The translations under genes were made by a program, and so were the position numbers. Shown here one piece after another: positions 14,720 to 25,876 of a stretch of 42,693 nucleotides of DNA. Where the stretch lies: contig CALETE010000033.1 of NCBI GenBank assembly GCA_937920085.1, forward strand, positions 1 through 42,693, in the 5' to 3' direction. How positions within the stretch are numbered: position 1 is the first letter of the stretch; each line of letters starts with the position of its first letter. Source of the DNA: an uncultured Alphaproteobacteria bacterium (GTDB taxonomy: Bacteria; Pseudomonadota; Alphaproteobacteria; Caulobacterales; Caulobacteraceae). Under the pieces are notes generated by a model. That model saw only the letters and a program-made list of their open reading frames with translations, was not told the origin of the DNA and did not search any database.

Positions 14720-15613
14720 CTAGCCGCTGTCCTTCAGGTCATGGAACTTGTCGTAGCGGACCTCCAGGACGAAGTCGTCCTTGCGGTGGAGGACGTCCTC
14801 AAAGGCGGCGCCCCAATAGATTTCATCGGCGATGTAGGAGTTTCGGGCGTGGACCGTCTGGGACAGGGTCTCGTCCAGGCCAGAGATCGAAACAATGATC
14901 TCCGCCTCTGTGGCCACCAGGGCCTCATGGTCCATGCCATAGAGGGGGCTGTGTTCGTTGATCTCATGCATGACCGACCAGGTCAGGCGCAGGACCGGGT
15001 TCTCGCTGCGGACCAGGGGCAGGGTGTAGAACCGTCGCATAGGCTTGCCCTCGGCGGTCAGTTCATCGCGCATCAAGGTCAGCTTGGCCTGGGCATCGAC
15101 AATGCGATTGTCCCGTTCATTGACCAGACGCAGCATGAAGTGGGGCTGGCCGTCATGGGTAGAAATGACCGCCTTATCGCTGAACAGGATCCGCGCGGTG
15201 GGCCGGGCGAACTTGGAAAATACCAGGCCCGCCACCACGCCAGTATAGCAGAAGCCGAACAAGGCCTCGGTGGTTACCAGCAGGTTGGTGGCCAGTGTCC
15301 GGGGAACCATGCCCCCATAGCCGATGGTGGCGAAGGTCTGGACGCTGAAGAAGAAAGCGTCGGCGAAGGACCCAGGCCGGGCATTGGCGATGCCGTCCCC
15401 TAAGGCCAGATAGGCGCAGGCGAAGACCAAATTGATCCCCAGGAACACCCCGCCCAGTACCAGGGCTATGGTCCGCCAACTGCCGCCCAGCAGTCGGATA
15501 TACAGATCGGAAAATACCGCCCGACTGCGCCCAATGGGAATGACCTTGAACCCATCTCCCCGCGCAAGCATGCGCGGATGTTTTGGCGGAAGGTTGGGCG
15601 GTGTCGGCGTCAT
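14720..15613 (-). CDS. Inward-rectifier potassium channel, KirBac type
   Basis: A 297-aa ion channel subunit. Two membrane helices (about 45-70 and 112-135) flank a pore loop with the K+ selectivity filter T96-I-G-Y-G-G. The C-terminal 150 residues form the immunoglobulin-like cytoplasmic domain of Kir channels, with features such as NERDNRIVDAQAKLTL and NEHSPLYGM. Bacterial KirBac channels conduct K+ as tetramers. No ribosome binding site of note precedes the ATG at 15613. It lies downstream of a TonB receptor on the same strand with a 66-base gap. Confidence 0.93.
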   Translation of the reverse strand: MTPTPPNLPPKHPRMLARGDGFKVIPIGRSRAVFSDLYIRLLGGSWRTIALVLGGVFLGINLVFACAYLALGDGIANARPGSFADAFFFSVQTFATIGYGGMVPRTLATNLLVTTEALFGFCYTGVVAGLVFSKFARPTARILFSDKAVISTHDGQPHFMLRLVNERDNRIVDAQAKLTLMRDELTAEGKPMRRFYTLPLVRSENPVLRLTWSVMHEINEHSPLYGMDHEALVATEAEIIVSISGLDETLSQTVHARNSYIADEIYWGAAFEDVLHRKDDFVLEVRYDKFHDLKDSG

Positions 15614-15679
15614 GCGGAGAGGTTAGCAGGGGAGGGGGTGCCTGTCTCGTGAGGGGCGGTCCAGGCACCCTTGTACCGT

Positions 15680-18139
15680 TTAGAAATTGACCTCAATCTT
15701 GGTGTAATAATACCCACCATCAGTGCTGTAAGGCGAGTTGCGGGAGTAGATCAGCCCGCGGAAGGTCTGATACTTGGCCTTATCAGGATAGGTATCGAGG
15801 ATGTTTTCTGCCCCGACCTGCAGCTTCACACCCTTGGTCACATCATAGCTCACGATCAGGTCCATAAAGGTGATGGGCTTGAAGGTCTGGGGCGCAAAGG
15901 TCGGATAGGCCGCGCTAGGTGCTGCGGTTGCCGGGAAGGTATCGGTCCAGTCTGACCATTCCCCGTAATAGCGGGCACGACCTGTGACTTCCAGACCGCC
16001 GATTTTATAGCTGCCAGACACTGTTCCCCGGACTTTCGGCAGGGAGTCTTCCGTCATTTGCTTGGAATAAGGGTTCAGGGCTCGCGACCCGCCGGTGATT
16101 TCAGTTTTGAGGTAGCTGAACGCGCCGGTGAGGTTCATGTGGCCAGGTCCAACATCGCGGTTGTAGACCGAGACAAGTTCAAAACCAGTATTTGAGGTAT
16201 CGTAGTCGTTCTGCAGGAAGTTGGCGGAATAGATATCCTGGAGGTTCGGGATCTGCAGGGCTGTAAGGGCTGCGTTTTCCGCTGGGGTCAGCACATAGGA
16301 GGTGCTGGTATTCAGGCGGTGGCTGATGTCGATCTTGTAGGCGTCCAGGGTCATGTCGAGGCCGAACGAAGACTTCCAGACAACGCCAAGGGAATAGTTC
16401 TGGGATTTTTCAGCTTCCAGAGGCTTGATGCTGACCCCCGGGCGCTTGTTGAGGATCGCGGCAACGGGCCCGACGGGGCTAAAGCGGCCAGTGGTGGTGA
16501 TGGATGCCGCGGCATTGGGCAGGAACTGGGACAGGCCTTCGCTGTAGAGCTGGGCTGTAGTCGGGGCCCGGAAGCCCGTGGACACGGTTCCCCGCAGGGC
16601 AAGCTCGGGCGTGACCTCGAAGCGACCGGAAACCTTGTAGGTCAGGGAGTCTCCGAAGGTGGAATAGTTCTCGTAGCGGAGCGCGGCGTCCACAGAGAAG
16701 CTATCGGTGAGCGGTGCATAGAGATCGACATAAGCCGCTGAGCTGCTTTGATCGTGGGTTCCGGCATTGACCGGCGCATAGCCGGGGAAGCCGCTGGAGC
16801 AGCAGGGCAGGGCCGGGGTTCCGCGGGCACCTGGGCCGAAGGCATAGGAGGCCGCGTCACCTGCAAATATCGAGAACTTCTCCGTACGGTATTCCGCACC
16901 GAAGGCCAGAACCAGGGGCTGGGACAGTCCGGCCATGGTCAGGGGTTGCGAGCCGTCGAAATTGAAGGTGGTTTCGACCTGTTCAACAGCACCATCATTG
17001 AAGGAGGTCGGGCTGTTGGGGCCAAGGGAGGCATTGATGGAGTTGGTCATCGAATAGTCGATGCGGTTACGGCCATAGCCCATGCTGGCATCCAGCTTCA
17101 GGCCACTTGCCAATTCAGTCTTAGCCCCGGCGACCAGGCTGGCATCCTTGTCCTCACTGCCGAAATGCGGGGTAAAGCCGGTAGGATAGATCGAAAGCAG
17201 GTTCCAGCCTGGGAAGACCGGGCTGGTCTTGAACACGCTGGCATAGCTGCCGACCGGGCCACGATAATTGAAGTCGCCGACGCCGGAGCCTTCGCCATAG
17301 GTGCCGAAGCTGTAGAAGGAGATGTTGCCCAGGTCGAAGCCGCTGGTCATGGCCAGTCGGGCGGCCTCCCGCGATGGCTTGCCCCAGTTTACGGCGGGGT
17401 TCGGGAAGGCAAGGTTGGGATAGGCGGCCTGGGACGCTGCGGCGTTTGTGCCCTGCTGTGACCGCGAGGTCATGTCGGCCTTCGAATATTCCCCCGTCAG
17501 AGCCAGGAAGGCCCCGCCGGCGCGCCACCCGCCATGCAGGCCGATCCGGGGTCCAGCCCCGTCACCTTCGAACTGCTGGCCATACTGCAGGAACCCACGA
17601 TAGCCAGCGCTGTCATCAAGGGTCAGGTTGATGACCCCGGCAATGGCATCCGAGCCATACTGGGCAGCAGCGCCGTCCCGCAGGACGTCGATGGACTTAA
17701 GAGCTGAGTTCGGGATTTGGTCGAGATCTGGGGCCTGGAAGGCACTTCCATAGCTCGGGTTCATCATCATAGCAGAGCGGTGGACCCGCTTGCCGTTCAG
17801 CAGGACCAGGGTCTGGTCTGGAGACAGGTTCCGAAGCCGTGCTGGGCGGACAAAGATCGTCGCATCAAGGGCGGGCAGGGTCTGGACGCTGAAGGATGGA
17901 ACCAGGCTGGCCAGGGTTTCTACCAGTTCGGCAGAGCCGGTCTGACTGATGGCTTCCCGGGAAATGACGTCGACGGGCTCAAGACTGTCCAAAGCGGTGC
18001 GGGGGACGGCGCGGGAGCCAGTAACTGTCAGGGTTTCCACTGTCGCGGCGTCGTTCGTTGTGACCGTTTCAGCGGCCATGGCTAGGCCAGAGGCCGAACT
18101 GACGGCAATCAAGGCGATTAGGCTTACCGTGGATTTCAT
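15680..18139 (-). CDS. TonB-dependent outer-membrane receptor
   Basis: An 819-aa outer-membrane transporter from the ATG at 18139, which has GGGGGAAG upstream. A signal peptide ends near AMAAE (about residue 23). A TonB box-like ETLTVTGSR follows, then the plug domain (about 50-165) with LDQIPNSALKSIDVLRDGAA and AIAGVINLTL. The beta-barrel ends in a terminal aromatic residue (KIEVNF). The plug resembles the colicin I receptor/CirA-like group common in Caulobacterales. The substrate is unknown. No adjacent siderophore genes were seen. Confidence 0.92.
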   Translation of the reverse strand: MKSTVSLIALIAVSSASGLAMAAETVTTNDAATVETLTVTGSRAVPRTALDSLEPVDVISREAISQTGSAELVETLASLVPSFSVQTLPALDATIFVRPARLRNLSPDQTLVLLNGKRVHRSAMMMNPSYGSAFQAPDLDQIPNSALKSIDVLRDGAAAQYGSDAIAGVINLTLDDSAGYRGFLQYGQQFEGDGAGPRIGLHGGWRAGGAFLALTGEYSKADMTSRSQQGTNAAASQAAYPNLAFPNPAVNWGKPSREAARLAMTSGFDLGNISFYSFGTYGEGSGVGDFNYRGPVGSYASVFKTSPVFPGWNLLSIYPTGFTPHFGSEDKDASLVAGAKTELASGLKLDASMGYGRNRIDYSMTNSINASLGPNSPTSFNDGAVEQVETTFNFDGSQPLTMAGLSQPLVLAFGAEYRTEKFSIFAGDAASYAFGPGARGTPALPCCSSGFPGYAPVNAGTHDQSSSAAYVDLYAPLTDSFSVDAALRYENYSTFGDSLTYKVSGRFEVTPELALRGTVSTGFRAPTTAQLYSEGLSQFLPNAAASITTTGRFSPVGPVAAILNKRPGVSIKPLEAEKSQNYSLGVVWKSSFGLDMTLDAYKIDISHRLNTSTSYVLTPAENAALTALQIPNLQDIYSANFLQNDYDTSNTGFELVSVYNRDVGPGHMNLTGAFSYLKTEITGGSRALNPYSKQMTEDSLPKVRGTVSGSYKIGGLEVTGRARYYGEWSDWTDTFPATAAPSAAYPTFAPQTFKPITFMDLIVSYDVTKGVKLQVGAENILDTYPDKAKYQTFRGLIYSRNSPYSTDGGYYYTKIEVNF

Positions 18140-18402
18140 GGTGTCTTCCCCCAAAGTCAGAAAAGGGGGCGCGGCGCTCCATCACCCCCGCAGAATTTCC
18201 GCTGTAGAGCGTCTATCGGTGACGCTCGTGTGCCGTTTTGGTGAACTAATTGCAGCCCTCCACAGCCGGGGGCTTGCCGGCCAAGGCCGCTTCCGGCCAC
18301 CCCCACCCACAAACAAACCTTGCTTCTCGGCGCGCAAAGCCTCATCTAACCCGGCCCGTGATCCCTGTGTGTGTATCATGGAGCCCAAGGACCTTAGATT
18401 TC

Positions 18403-20409
<2,007 letters not shown>

Positions 20410-20427
20410 GGCGCACAGCCTTATGAT

Positions 20428-20453
20428 CTGGACCCCGGCCTCCGCCGGGGTGA
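20428..20453. repeat. Single palindromic repeat, possible bidirectional terminator
   Basis: Arms ACCCCGGC and GCCGGGGT around CTCC: an A-type element in the opposite orientation and without a partner. It lies between the helicase stop (20409) and the convergent lipoprotein stop (20477), where a hairpin could end both transcripts. There is no T-tract. Confidence 0.7.
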
Positions 20454-20476
20454 AAGGAGGGGCGTTAGGCGCAAAT

Positions 20477-21688
20477 TCAGGATGATCTGGTTTTCAGGTC
20501 GGCAAGTTTCTTTTCGAGATCTGCCTTATCTCTGTCCAGGCCGTCTTTTTTATTGATAAGGGCCTGCTCCCATTCTTTCCCCTTGTCGATCTCGTTAGAT
20601 TTCGCAGCAAGTGCGAACTGCAATACAGACAACCGACTGGCAGCAGCTGATTTATCAGCCTCACTGCTGTCTGAAGCTGCCAATACATTAGAAAGCGATC
20701 TGATTTCAGATTTCAATTCATCAATGGTTTTTTTGGCATCCGCGCTATCGATTTTAGTCATATTTGACGCAGCTTCGGCTCTGATTTTAAGGCCGGCATT
20801 AAGCTCATTCAGTGTTTCGGTGTAGTGTTTGGCATTCACCGCAAGCTGTTCTTGATAAATTGCACGTTCTTTTTCAAATTCAACAATCCGTCGAATTGTG
20901 TCACTCTGAGTATTAATGACTTCAATTTCCTTAGTTTCTTTGTTGAATTGAAGCTGAGCTTTACCCACTGCATCCTCGACCAGTTTGCGCATACCGGTTT
21001 CCAGACAGAAATCGTTATATGTCTGGATTTGGATCGTAGCTTCGCCCCAAGTCTTCGGCATCATTTCATTGATGCCGCCCTCATATTTGTCCTGGGCTTC
21101 ACGGACTTTTGCCTGAAGTGTACTGACCGACTGCGCCAGAAAGGCATATTCCTCGTAGTTGTCGAGCCAGGCCTGCAGCAATCCAATTCCAAGCGCATAT
21201 AGCGACGTGGATCGGCCTGATGCCTTGGTAATCCCGAGAATGCTCGCCCCCCCGTTCGAGACGATGCCAAACGTCTTGTTGCCGAAATTATACTTGGAAT
21301 GAGTCTCACCTAATTGATTGAACGCATAGGTGCATACACCCCGGGACAGGTTGAGTCCGGCGCGGCGATACTCGAAATTGGCTCTGCTTGCATCTGCGCC
21401 TGGCGACCGGGCGGCGGTCGAGGCTGTCTGATAATCAACCAGCAGGGTTCCGATTGATCCTGCAGTTCCCTCGGTTTCATCAATCAACTGATCGCGCCGC
21501 TTCGCGCCATCCTTGGTGCTCTTGACGATCACCACATCACGCTCAACTCCGAAACGATCATGGGCCGTTCCAAGAGGGGATCGAACGATCCGATTGTCCG
21601 GTTTAGGGTAATTTGAATTGACGGTAGAACACCCCGCCATTGAAAGGGCCACCACAATGATTGCTGTTGCGGACTGATTGATCGCCAT
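20477..21688 (-). CDS. Low-GC coiled-coil lipoprotein of unknown function
   Basis: A 403-aa protein. The ATG at 21688 begins a lipoprotein signal peptide: hydrophobic residues about 5-16, then lipobox S-M-A-G-C with the Cys at about 19. The N-terminal half has mixed sequence with several Cys and the segment TYAFNQLGETHSKYN. The C-terminal half (about 240-400) is rich in Glu, Lys and Ala with heptad-like spacing, a predicted long coiled coil. I do not recognise the family. CAGGG lies 9 bases upstream of the ATG. Base composition and codon use are visibly more AT-rich than all neighbours, which suggests transfer or weak expression. It converges with the helicase gene. A periplasmic, lipid-anchored structural or scaffold role is a guess. 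Confidence 0.75.
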   Translation of the reverse strand: MAINQSATAIIVVALSMAGCSTVNSNYPKPDNRIVRSPLGTAHDRFGVERDVVIVKSTKDGAKRRDQLIDETEGTAGSIGTLLVDYQTASTAARSPGADASRANFEYRRAGLNLSRGVCTYAFNQLGETHSKYNFGNKTFGIVSNGGASILGITKASGRSTSLYALGIGLLQAWLDNYEEYAFLAQSVSTLQAKVREAQDKYEGGINEMMPKTWGEATIQIQTYNDFCLETGMRKLVEDAVGKAQLQFNKETKEIEVINTQSDTIRRIVEFEKERAIYQEQLAVNAKHYTETLNELNAGLKIRAEAASNMTKIDSADAKKTIDELKSEIRSLSNVLAASDSSEADKSAAASRLSVLQFALAAKSNEIDKGKEWEQALINKKDGLDRDKADLEKKLADLKTRSS

Positions 21689-21833
21689 GATTGAACCCTG
21701 AAGCGCTACGCTTGCAATATTTAGGGTCAATAGAAATTCAATGTAAACCTATAATTGTATTTTGGACTGCATTTCTCTTCGCATTAGCACTGGCTAATTA
21801 TCTTTGCAGAGTGAGCGAGCAAGTCCTGTGACG

Positions 21834-23120
21834 CTATTCCGCCCCGGCCAGGGCGAGCAATGACACCAGCCCCACCTGCATGCCCTTGAGGCTGCTGGCT
21901 TTTTCTACATCGACCCATTCGTCGAGGGCGTGTGCCCGGCCTGCTGAGCCGCCTGAGCCGATGGTGACGGCGGGAATGCCTAAGCTCATGGGCACGTTGG
22001 AGTCGGTGGACGAGGCCTCGAAGCTGGTCTCAAAGCCCAGGGCGCGGCTGGCAGCCTGGGTGATCTGGACGATGGGAGAGGCCTCGTCAGTCCGGCCGGT
22101 GGGGCGTTCACCGATCACCTTGGCCTCATAGGTCACAGGGCCGTACTGGGTGGAGCGGGCCTTGTTCTCCAGGGCCACAGCCTTGACCAAGATGTCGTTC
22201 AGTTGCGCATCCAGCTTGGCCAGTTCGGCGGCGCTTTCAGAGCGGAGATCCACTTCCAAGAAGACGTCATGGGGTATGGCGTTCACCGAGGTGCCGCCCC
22301 CCACCACGCTAGCGGCATAGGTGGTCTTTGGGTTTGACGGGGTTTGAATGGTGTAGAGGTCGGCCACGGTCTTACCCATGGCGGCCATGGGATTGACCAT
22401 GCCATAGGCACCATAGCTGTGCCCGCCGGGGCCATGGAAGGCGATGTGATAGCGCTTTGAGCCCACACCCTGATTGACCACATAGCGGGGGTCGGCACCG
22501 TCCATGGAGATGAAGGCCTTGATGCGACCGGCATATTTGCTCTTGTTGAAGAGATACCGGACGCCGCGCAGGTCGCCCGCGCCCTCTTCGCCCACATTGC
22601 CCACGAACAGGATATCGGCCTTTGTCTTGATCTTACCGGCGTCCAGGGCCCGCAAATAGGCCAGGAGTGTGGCGAGGGATCGGGTATCGTCGCCGACCCC
22701 TGGGGCCATCAGCTTGGTCCCCTCCCGGCGGACCTTCACGTCGGTTCCTGCGGGAAAGACCGTGTCCAGGTGGGCAGCAAACACCACCACTGGCCCGCCA
22801 TCCACATGGGCCGTCCCCCGTCGCAGACCCATAACATTGCCCTCGGCGTCGGTCTCGACATCGGTAAGGCCGGCGGCCTGGAGCCTTGCCAGATAGGCCT
22901 TGCCGCGCTCGGCCTCATGGAAGGGCGGGGCGGGGATTTCGGTCAAGGTGATGATGTCGGCCACGGTCTGGTCATGGGTGTCAGCCAGGGTCTGGACCGC
23001 CGTCTTATAGCCTTTGCTTGCGAGAATTTTCGCAATCGCCTTGGCCGGATCGGCCGCGTAGGCCGGGGCGGAGACCAGGGCCAAGGCTGTTACAGCGGCG
23101 ATCAGGCGGGAAAGGGACAT
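21834..23120 (-). CDS. M20-family metallopeptidase (secreted)
   Basis: A 428-aa zinc-dependent peptidase. The ATG at 23120 starts MSLSRLIAAVTALALVSAPA, a signal peptide with cleavage after AYA; a longer frame to 23234 lacks sense. Visible metal ligands include H117 (FAAHLDTVFP), a bridging D144 (GDDTRSLA), the Glu pair in NVGEEGAGDLRG and a late His in GRAHALDEW. The dimerisation domain includes FHGPGGHSYGAYG. Family M20 contains dipeptidases, aminoacylases and tripeptidase T. Here the signal peptide predicts periplasmic peptide or acyl-amino-acid hydrolysis. It follows the desaturase by 11 bases and may be co-transcribed. Confidence 0.9.
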   Translation of the reverse strand: MSLSRLIAAVTALALVSAPAYAADPAKAIAKILASKGYKTAVQTLADTHDQTVADIITLTEIPAPPFHEAERGKAYLARLQAAGLTDVETDAEGNVMGLRRGTAHVDGGPVVVFAAHLDTVFPAGTDVKVRREGTKLMAPGVGDDTRSLATLLAYLRALDAGKIKTKADILFVGNVGEEGAGDLRGVRYLFNKSKYAGRIKAFISMDGADPRYVVNQGVGSKRYHIAFHGPGGHSYGAYGMVNPMAAMGKTVADLYTIQTPSNPKTTYAASVVGGGTSVNAIPHDVFLEVDLRSESAAELAKLDAQLNDILVKAVALENKARSTQYGPVTYEAKVIGERPTGRTDEASPIVQITQAASRALGFETSFEASSTDSNVPMSLGIPAVTIGSGGSAGRAHALDEWVDVEKASSLKGMQVGLVSLLALAGAE

Positions 23121-23131
23121 GGAGGGCGACC

Positions 23132-24142
23132 TTAGGTGCGGGTGCTGGCGACAGAGCGGGCTTCGCGGAAGGAGACCAGGCGCTGGGAAGCTTCGTCCCA
23201 AAGGGCCAGGCGGACGGTCTTGAAGCTGTCCCATAGGCCGATCCGGCTGACGGACTTGAGCTCTGGGTGATCGGTCAAAATGTCCGATAGGCGGTAGAAG
23301 GGAATGCGGCTGGACAGGTGGTGGACATGGTGAATGCCGATATTCGCTGTTAGCCAGCGCAGGACCGGCGGCAGGTCGTAATAGGAGCTGCCGAGCAGGG
23401 CGGCATCGGCGCGGTCCCAGTCGTCATTGCGGGCCCAGGCCACGCCTTCGAACTGATGCTGCACATAGAACAACCAGACACCGATGGTGGCGGCGACCAC
23501 CATGGTCAGGAAGTTGATCACCAGGACGGGAGCCACGCCCACCCACCAGATCAGCAGGGCTAGCCCCCCCACAATGCCGAGCAAGTTGCCAAGGGTTGAG
23601 CGCCAGGGCCGCCAGCCTTGCTTCATCAGGCCAATGGGCAAACGCTGTTGGAAAAAGAACACAAAGACCGGACCCAGGCCGAACATGACCAGGGGATTGC
23701 GATACAGCCGATAGCCCAGCCGCTTTAACGGCGAGAGGGCCTCGTATTCTGCGACGGTCAGCATTTCGATGACCCCCAGACCGCGCCGGTCGAGATTGCC
23801 CGAGGTGGCGTGGTGGATGGCGTGGGTCTGACGCCAATAGCTGTAGGGGGTCAGGGTCAAGACCCCGATGGCCCGGCCGACCCAGTCATTGGCCGCCTTG
23901 GCTTCGAAGAAGGCACCATGGCCACAATCATGTTGGATCATGAACAGACGCACCAGGAACACCCCCGCGGGCAGGGTGAAGATCAGCGCCAGGGCTGGGT
24001 GGCCGAAGTTCCAGGTCAACCAACCTAGCACCCAGCAGACGGCCAGGGCGGTGGTGGTCAGGATAAGTTCAAACAGGCTACGCCCAAGGTCTGACTTCCG
24101 GTAAGCCGCGAGCTTGCGGTTCCAGTCTTCCATCTGTGTCAC
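23132..24142 (-). CDS. Membrane fatty acid desaturase
   Basis: A 336-aa integral membrane di-iron desaturase with the three histidine boxes: HDCGH (71-75), HAIHH (107-111) and HHVHH (271-275). Four to six hydrophobic helices lie between them, with the typical spacing. It would introduce a double bond into membrane acyl chains, using electrons from a ferredoxin or cytochrome b5-like partner that is not present here. The length and box sequence (H-D-C-G-H-G-A-F-F) fit omega-6 / acyl-lipid type desaturases. It is followed by the M20 gene on the same strand; the NUDIX gene is divergent on the other side. Confidence 0.92.
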   Translation of the reverse strand: MTQMEDWNRKLAAYRKSDLGRSLFELILTTTALAVCWVLGWLTWNFGHPALALIFTLPAGVFLVRLFMIQHDCGHGAFFEAKAANDWVGRAIGVLTLTPYSYWRQTHAIHHATSGNLDRRGLGVIEMLTVAEYEALSPLKRLGYRLYRNPLVMFGLGPVFVFFFQQRLPIGLMKQGWRPWRSTLGNLLGIVGGLALLIWWVGVAPVLVINFLTMVVAATIGVWLFYVQHQFEGVAWARNDDWDRADAALLGSSYYDLPPVLRWLTANIGIHHVHHLSSRIPFYRLSDILTDHPELKSVSRIGLWDSFKTVRLALWDEASQRLVSFREARSVASTRT

Positions 24143-24236
24143 GGACGAATCGGCTCCGAAAAGAGTGTCTGTCGTATATCCATCATGTTTGCGTTGTTTG
24201 TACGACGGCTGAGGATTGAAAGCTTAGGAAATCTCC

Positions 24237-24719
24237 ATGCGCGAGAGGATCACCGTTCGGGTCCTGCTGTTTGATCCAGATGGCCAGATTCTGTTGATGA
24301 AGGGGCGTATGACCTACCGGTCCACGGATTTGGGGGCCTGGTTCACCGTCGGTGGCGGGGCTGACCCTGGTGAGACCCTGGAAGACTGCGCCCGTCGAGA
24401 GGTTATGGAGGAGTCGGGCTTTACCGAGGTCACCCTGGGCCCTGCCGTATGGCGCCGCACGGCCCCGGGCATATTGGCCGATGGTGAGCGGGTTTTGCTG
24501 GTAGAGACCTATATGGTCGCCTGGGTTCCGGGCGGAGAGCCCGTCCGCGATCACTGGGAGGCCCATGAGCACGATCTGGTGGACGACCTGCGTTGGTGGA
24601 CCCTGGAGGACCTGGCGGCCTGCGAGGAGCAAATCTTCCCCGAGCGTTTTTTGGAGCTCCTGCCAGACGTCGCAGCGGGGCGTTACCCTGAGACGGTGTT
24701 GGATATTACGGTGCGGTGA
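24237..24719 (+). CDS. NUDIX hydrolase
   Basis: A 160-aa NUDIX protein whose box spans 40-62: G40 x5 E46 x7 R54-E55-V x E58-E59 x G61-F, a complete match to the consensus. NUDIX enzymes cleave nucleoside diphosphates linked to another group (for example NDP-sugars, ADP-ribose or oxidised nucleotides). The C-terminal half has WEAHEHDLVDDLRWWT and is acidic. TAGGAAAT lies 6 bases before the ATG. The substrate is not evident. Downstream is 176 bases of non-coding DNA, then the parA gene. Confidence 0.93.
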   Translation: MRERITVRVLLFDPDGQILLMKGRMTYRSTDLGAWFTVGGGADPGETLEDCARREVMEESGFTEVTLGPAVWRRTAPGILADGERVLLVETYMVAWVPGGEPVRDHWEAHEHDLVDDLRWWTLEDLAACEEQIFPERFLELLPDVAAGRYPETVLDITVR

Positions 24720-24820
24720 GCCTTTGGTGGGGGATGCTCTAAGTCTGAGCCCATGGACTGGACGTCAGTGTGAAGATTCTCGGGCGCGGCGTGTCTAAAA
24801 AGGGCGCAAGGCGCAACCAA

Positions 24821-24856
24821 TTTGGCGTGAATTTTGCGTGATCGATTTTGCGTGAT
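24821..24856 (+). repeat. Iteron-like direct repeats upstream of parA
   Basis: Three copies of a TTTTGCGTGAT-like sequence: TTTGGCGTGAA (24821-24831), TTTTGCGTGAT (24832-24842) and TTTTGCGTGAT (24846-24856), starting 11 and then 14 bases apart. The two exact copies are in the same orientation. They lie 40-75 bases before the parA ATG, where a ParA or ParB-like operator would sit. The surrounding 24725-24895 region has no gene. Confidence 0.6.
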
Positions 24857-24895
24857 GTCAAATTGATACAAGTTTCGGATACTGAAAGTCCTTAA

Positions 24896-25627
24896 ATGCG
24901 AAGTCTGGCCATTATTTCCCGAAAAGGGGGCGCTGGGAAAAGTACCCTGGCGCTGAACCTGGCCGTGGGCGCGCATCTTCGGGGCCGAAGGGTCCTCCTG
25001 GCCGATATTGATCCGCAGAGGTCGTCGACGGAAGCCCTTCGAAATCGTCGTAAGGAAGGCCCAATCGTTGCCCCCTCTACAGCGCGTAAGTTGCGGATTT
25101 GTCTGCAAGACGCTGAGTTACAGCGCCTGGAAGATGTGTTCATCGACACGTCCGCCGGGGCTGAGGAAGATCGGCTAGAAGCAATCCGATTGGCTGACGC
25201 CTGCCTTCTGATCCTGCGGCCCGCCTATCTGGACATTATCGCCGCCGCGCCGACCGTCGAACTTCTCCGCCGACTGCAAAAGCCCACCCTGATCATGATC
25301 AATCAAGCGCCGCGCCGCCTGGCCTGTTCAGAGCGGGTGGAGTTGATCCGGGCGATGGACGCGATCCGTCTTTTTAAGATTCCTATCGCTTCTGAAATCA
25401 TCCGAACCCGCCGTTGCTACCAGTTATCGCCGCAACTGGGGTTATCTGTTGAAGAATTGGGCCATGATGAGACCGTTCAGGAAATGGCCCGGGCCTATAA
25501 AGCCGTGTCCAACTTCTGCGAAAAGGTCGATAGGGATCGGCGGCTCCGAGAGGCACAGAAGCGCGTCTTCACCCCGCCGATCATCCCGCTGGCCCATGCA
25601 ACCTATTACCCGCCCTGGATCGATTGA
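24896..25627 (+). CDS. ParA-family P-loop ATPase, orphan (no ParB)
   Basis: A 243-aa ATPase of the ParA/MinD superfamily. Deviant Walker A RKGGAGKST is at 9-17 with the signature lysine K10 and P-loop lysine K15. Switch I-type DIDPQRSS is near D39, and the DTSAG motif is at D84. The C-terminal third is basic, with RIQ-like surfaces, and ends TYYPPWID. No N-terminal helix-turn-helix domain is present, so it is a short (type Ib-like or orphan) ParA. Chromosomal or plasmid ParA normally needs a ParB next to it; none is in this window, and the next reading frame is a tiny ORF. A role in positioning a protein cluster or element is inferred. No strong ribosome binding site; GAAAG precedes the ATG by about 10 bases. 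Confidence 0.85.
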   Translation: MRSLAIISRKGGAGKSTLALNLAVGAHLRGRRVLLADIDPQRSSTEALRNRRKEGPIVAPSTARKLRICLQDAELQRLEDVFIDTSAGAEEDRLEAIRLADACLLILRPAYLDIIAAAPTVELLRRLQKPTLIMINQAPRRLACSERVELIRAMDAIRLFKIPIASEIIRTRRCYQLSPQLGLSVEELGHDETVQEMARAYKAVSNFCEKVDRDRRLREAQKRVFTPPIIPLAHATYYPPWID

Positions 25628-25672
25628 CGCCTTTTTACATTCAGTGAACTGAAGATAAGCTCACCTGGCTCC

Positions 25673-25816
25673 ATGCAGGTTAAGGACGGGCGCTGGATGA
25701 TTACCTTTTTGAACGGTGTCACGCGCGACATGGCCGGTCTTGCTCTATCTATTCTACCTGTTGAACGCGACGTCGATCAGACCCAACTTGCCGCCCGATG
25801 CTTTGAAGCGCATTAG
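25673..25816 (+). CDS. Possible small protein of 47 aa, unrecognised
   Basis: An ATG at 25673 opens a 47-codon frame (begins MQVKDGRWMITFLNG, ends ARCFEAH) in the same phase as parA, 45 bases after its TGA. The frame stays open upstream to that TGA, so it could also be a relic of a longer parA C-terminus. Composition looks protein-like (mixed hydrophobic and charged residues) and upstream GAAGATAAGC is a weak ribosome binding site. No family recognised; this may be a chance frame. Confidence 0.3.
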   Translation: MQVKDGRWMITFLNGVTRDMAGLALSILPVERDVDQTQLAARCFEAH

Positions 25817-25876
25817 GCCTGAGGCTTAGTCCTTCAGAATAGACATGAATTGAAGTTCGAATATGGAGCAGCCCCT

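Noticed and set aside
16748..17461. 237-codon open frame opposite the TonB receptor
   Set aside because: Shadow frame with Gly/Ala/Arg bias, no domain and no ribosome binding site; the receptor on the other strand is well supported.
18250..18402. N-terminal extension of the DEAD-box helicase
   Set aside because: The 51 extra residues are Pro/Ser/Arg-rich with no family similarity, and the ATG at 18403 gives a standard helicase start.
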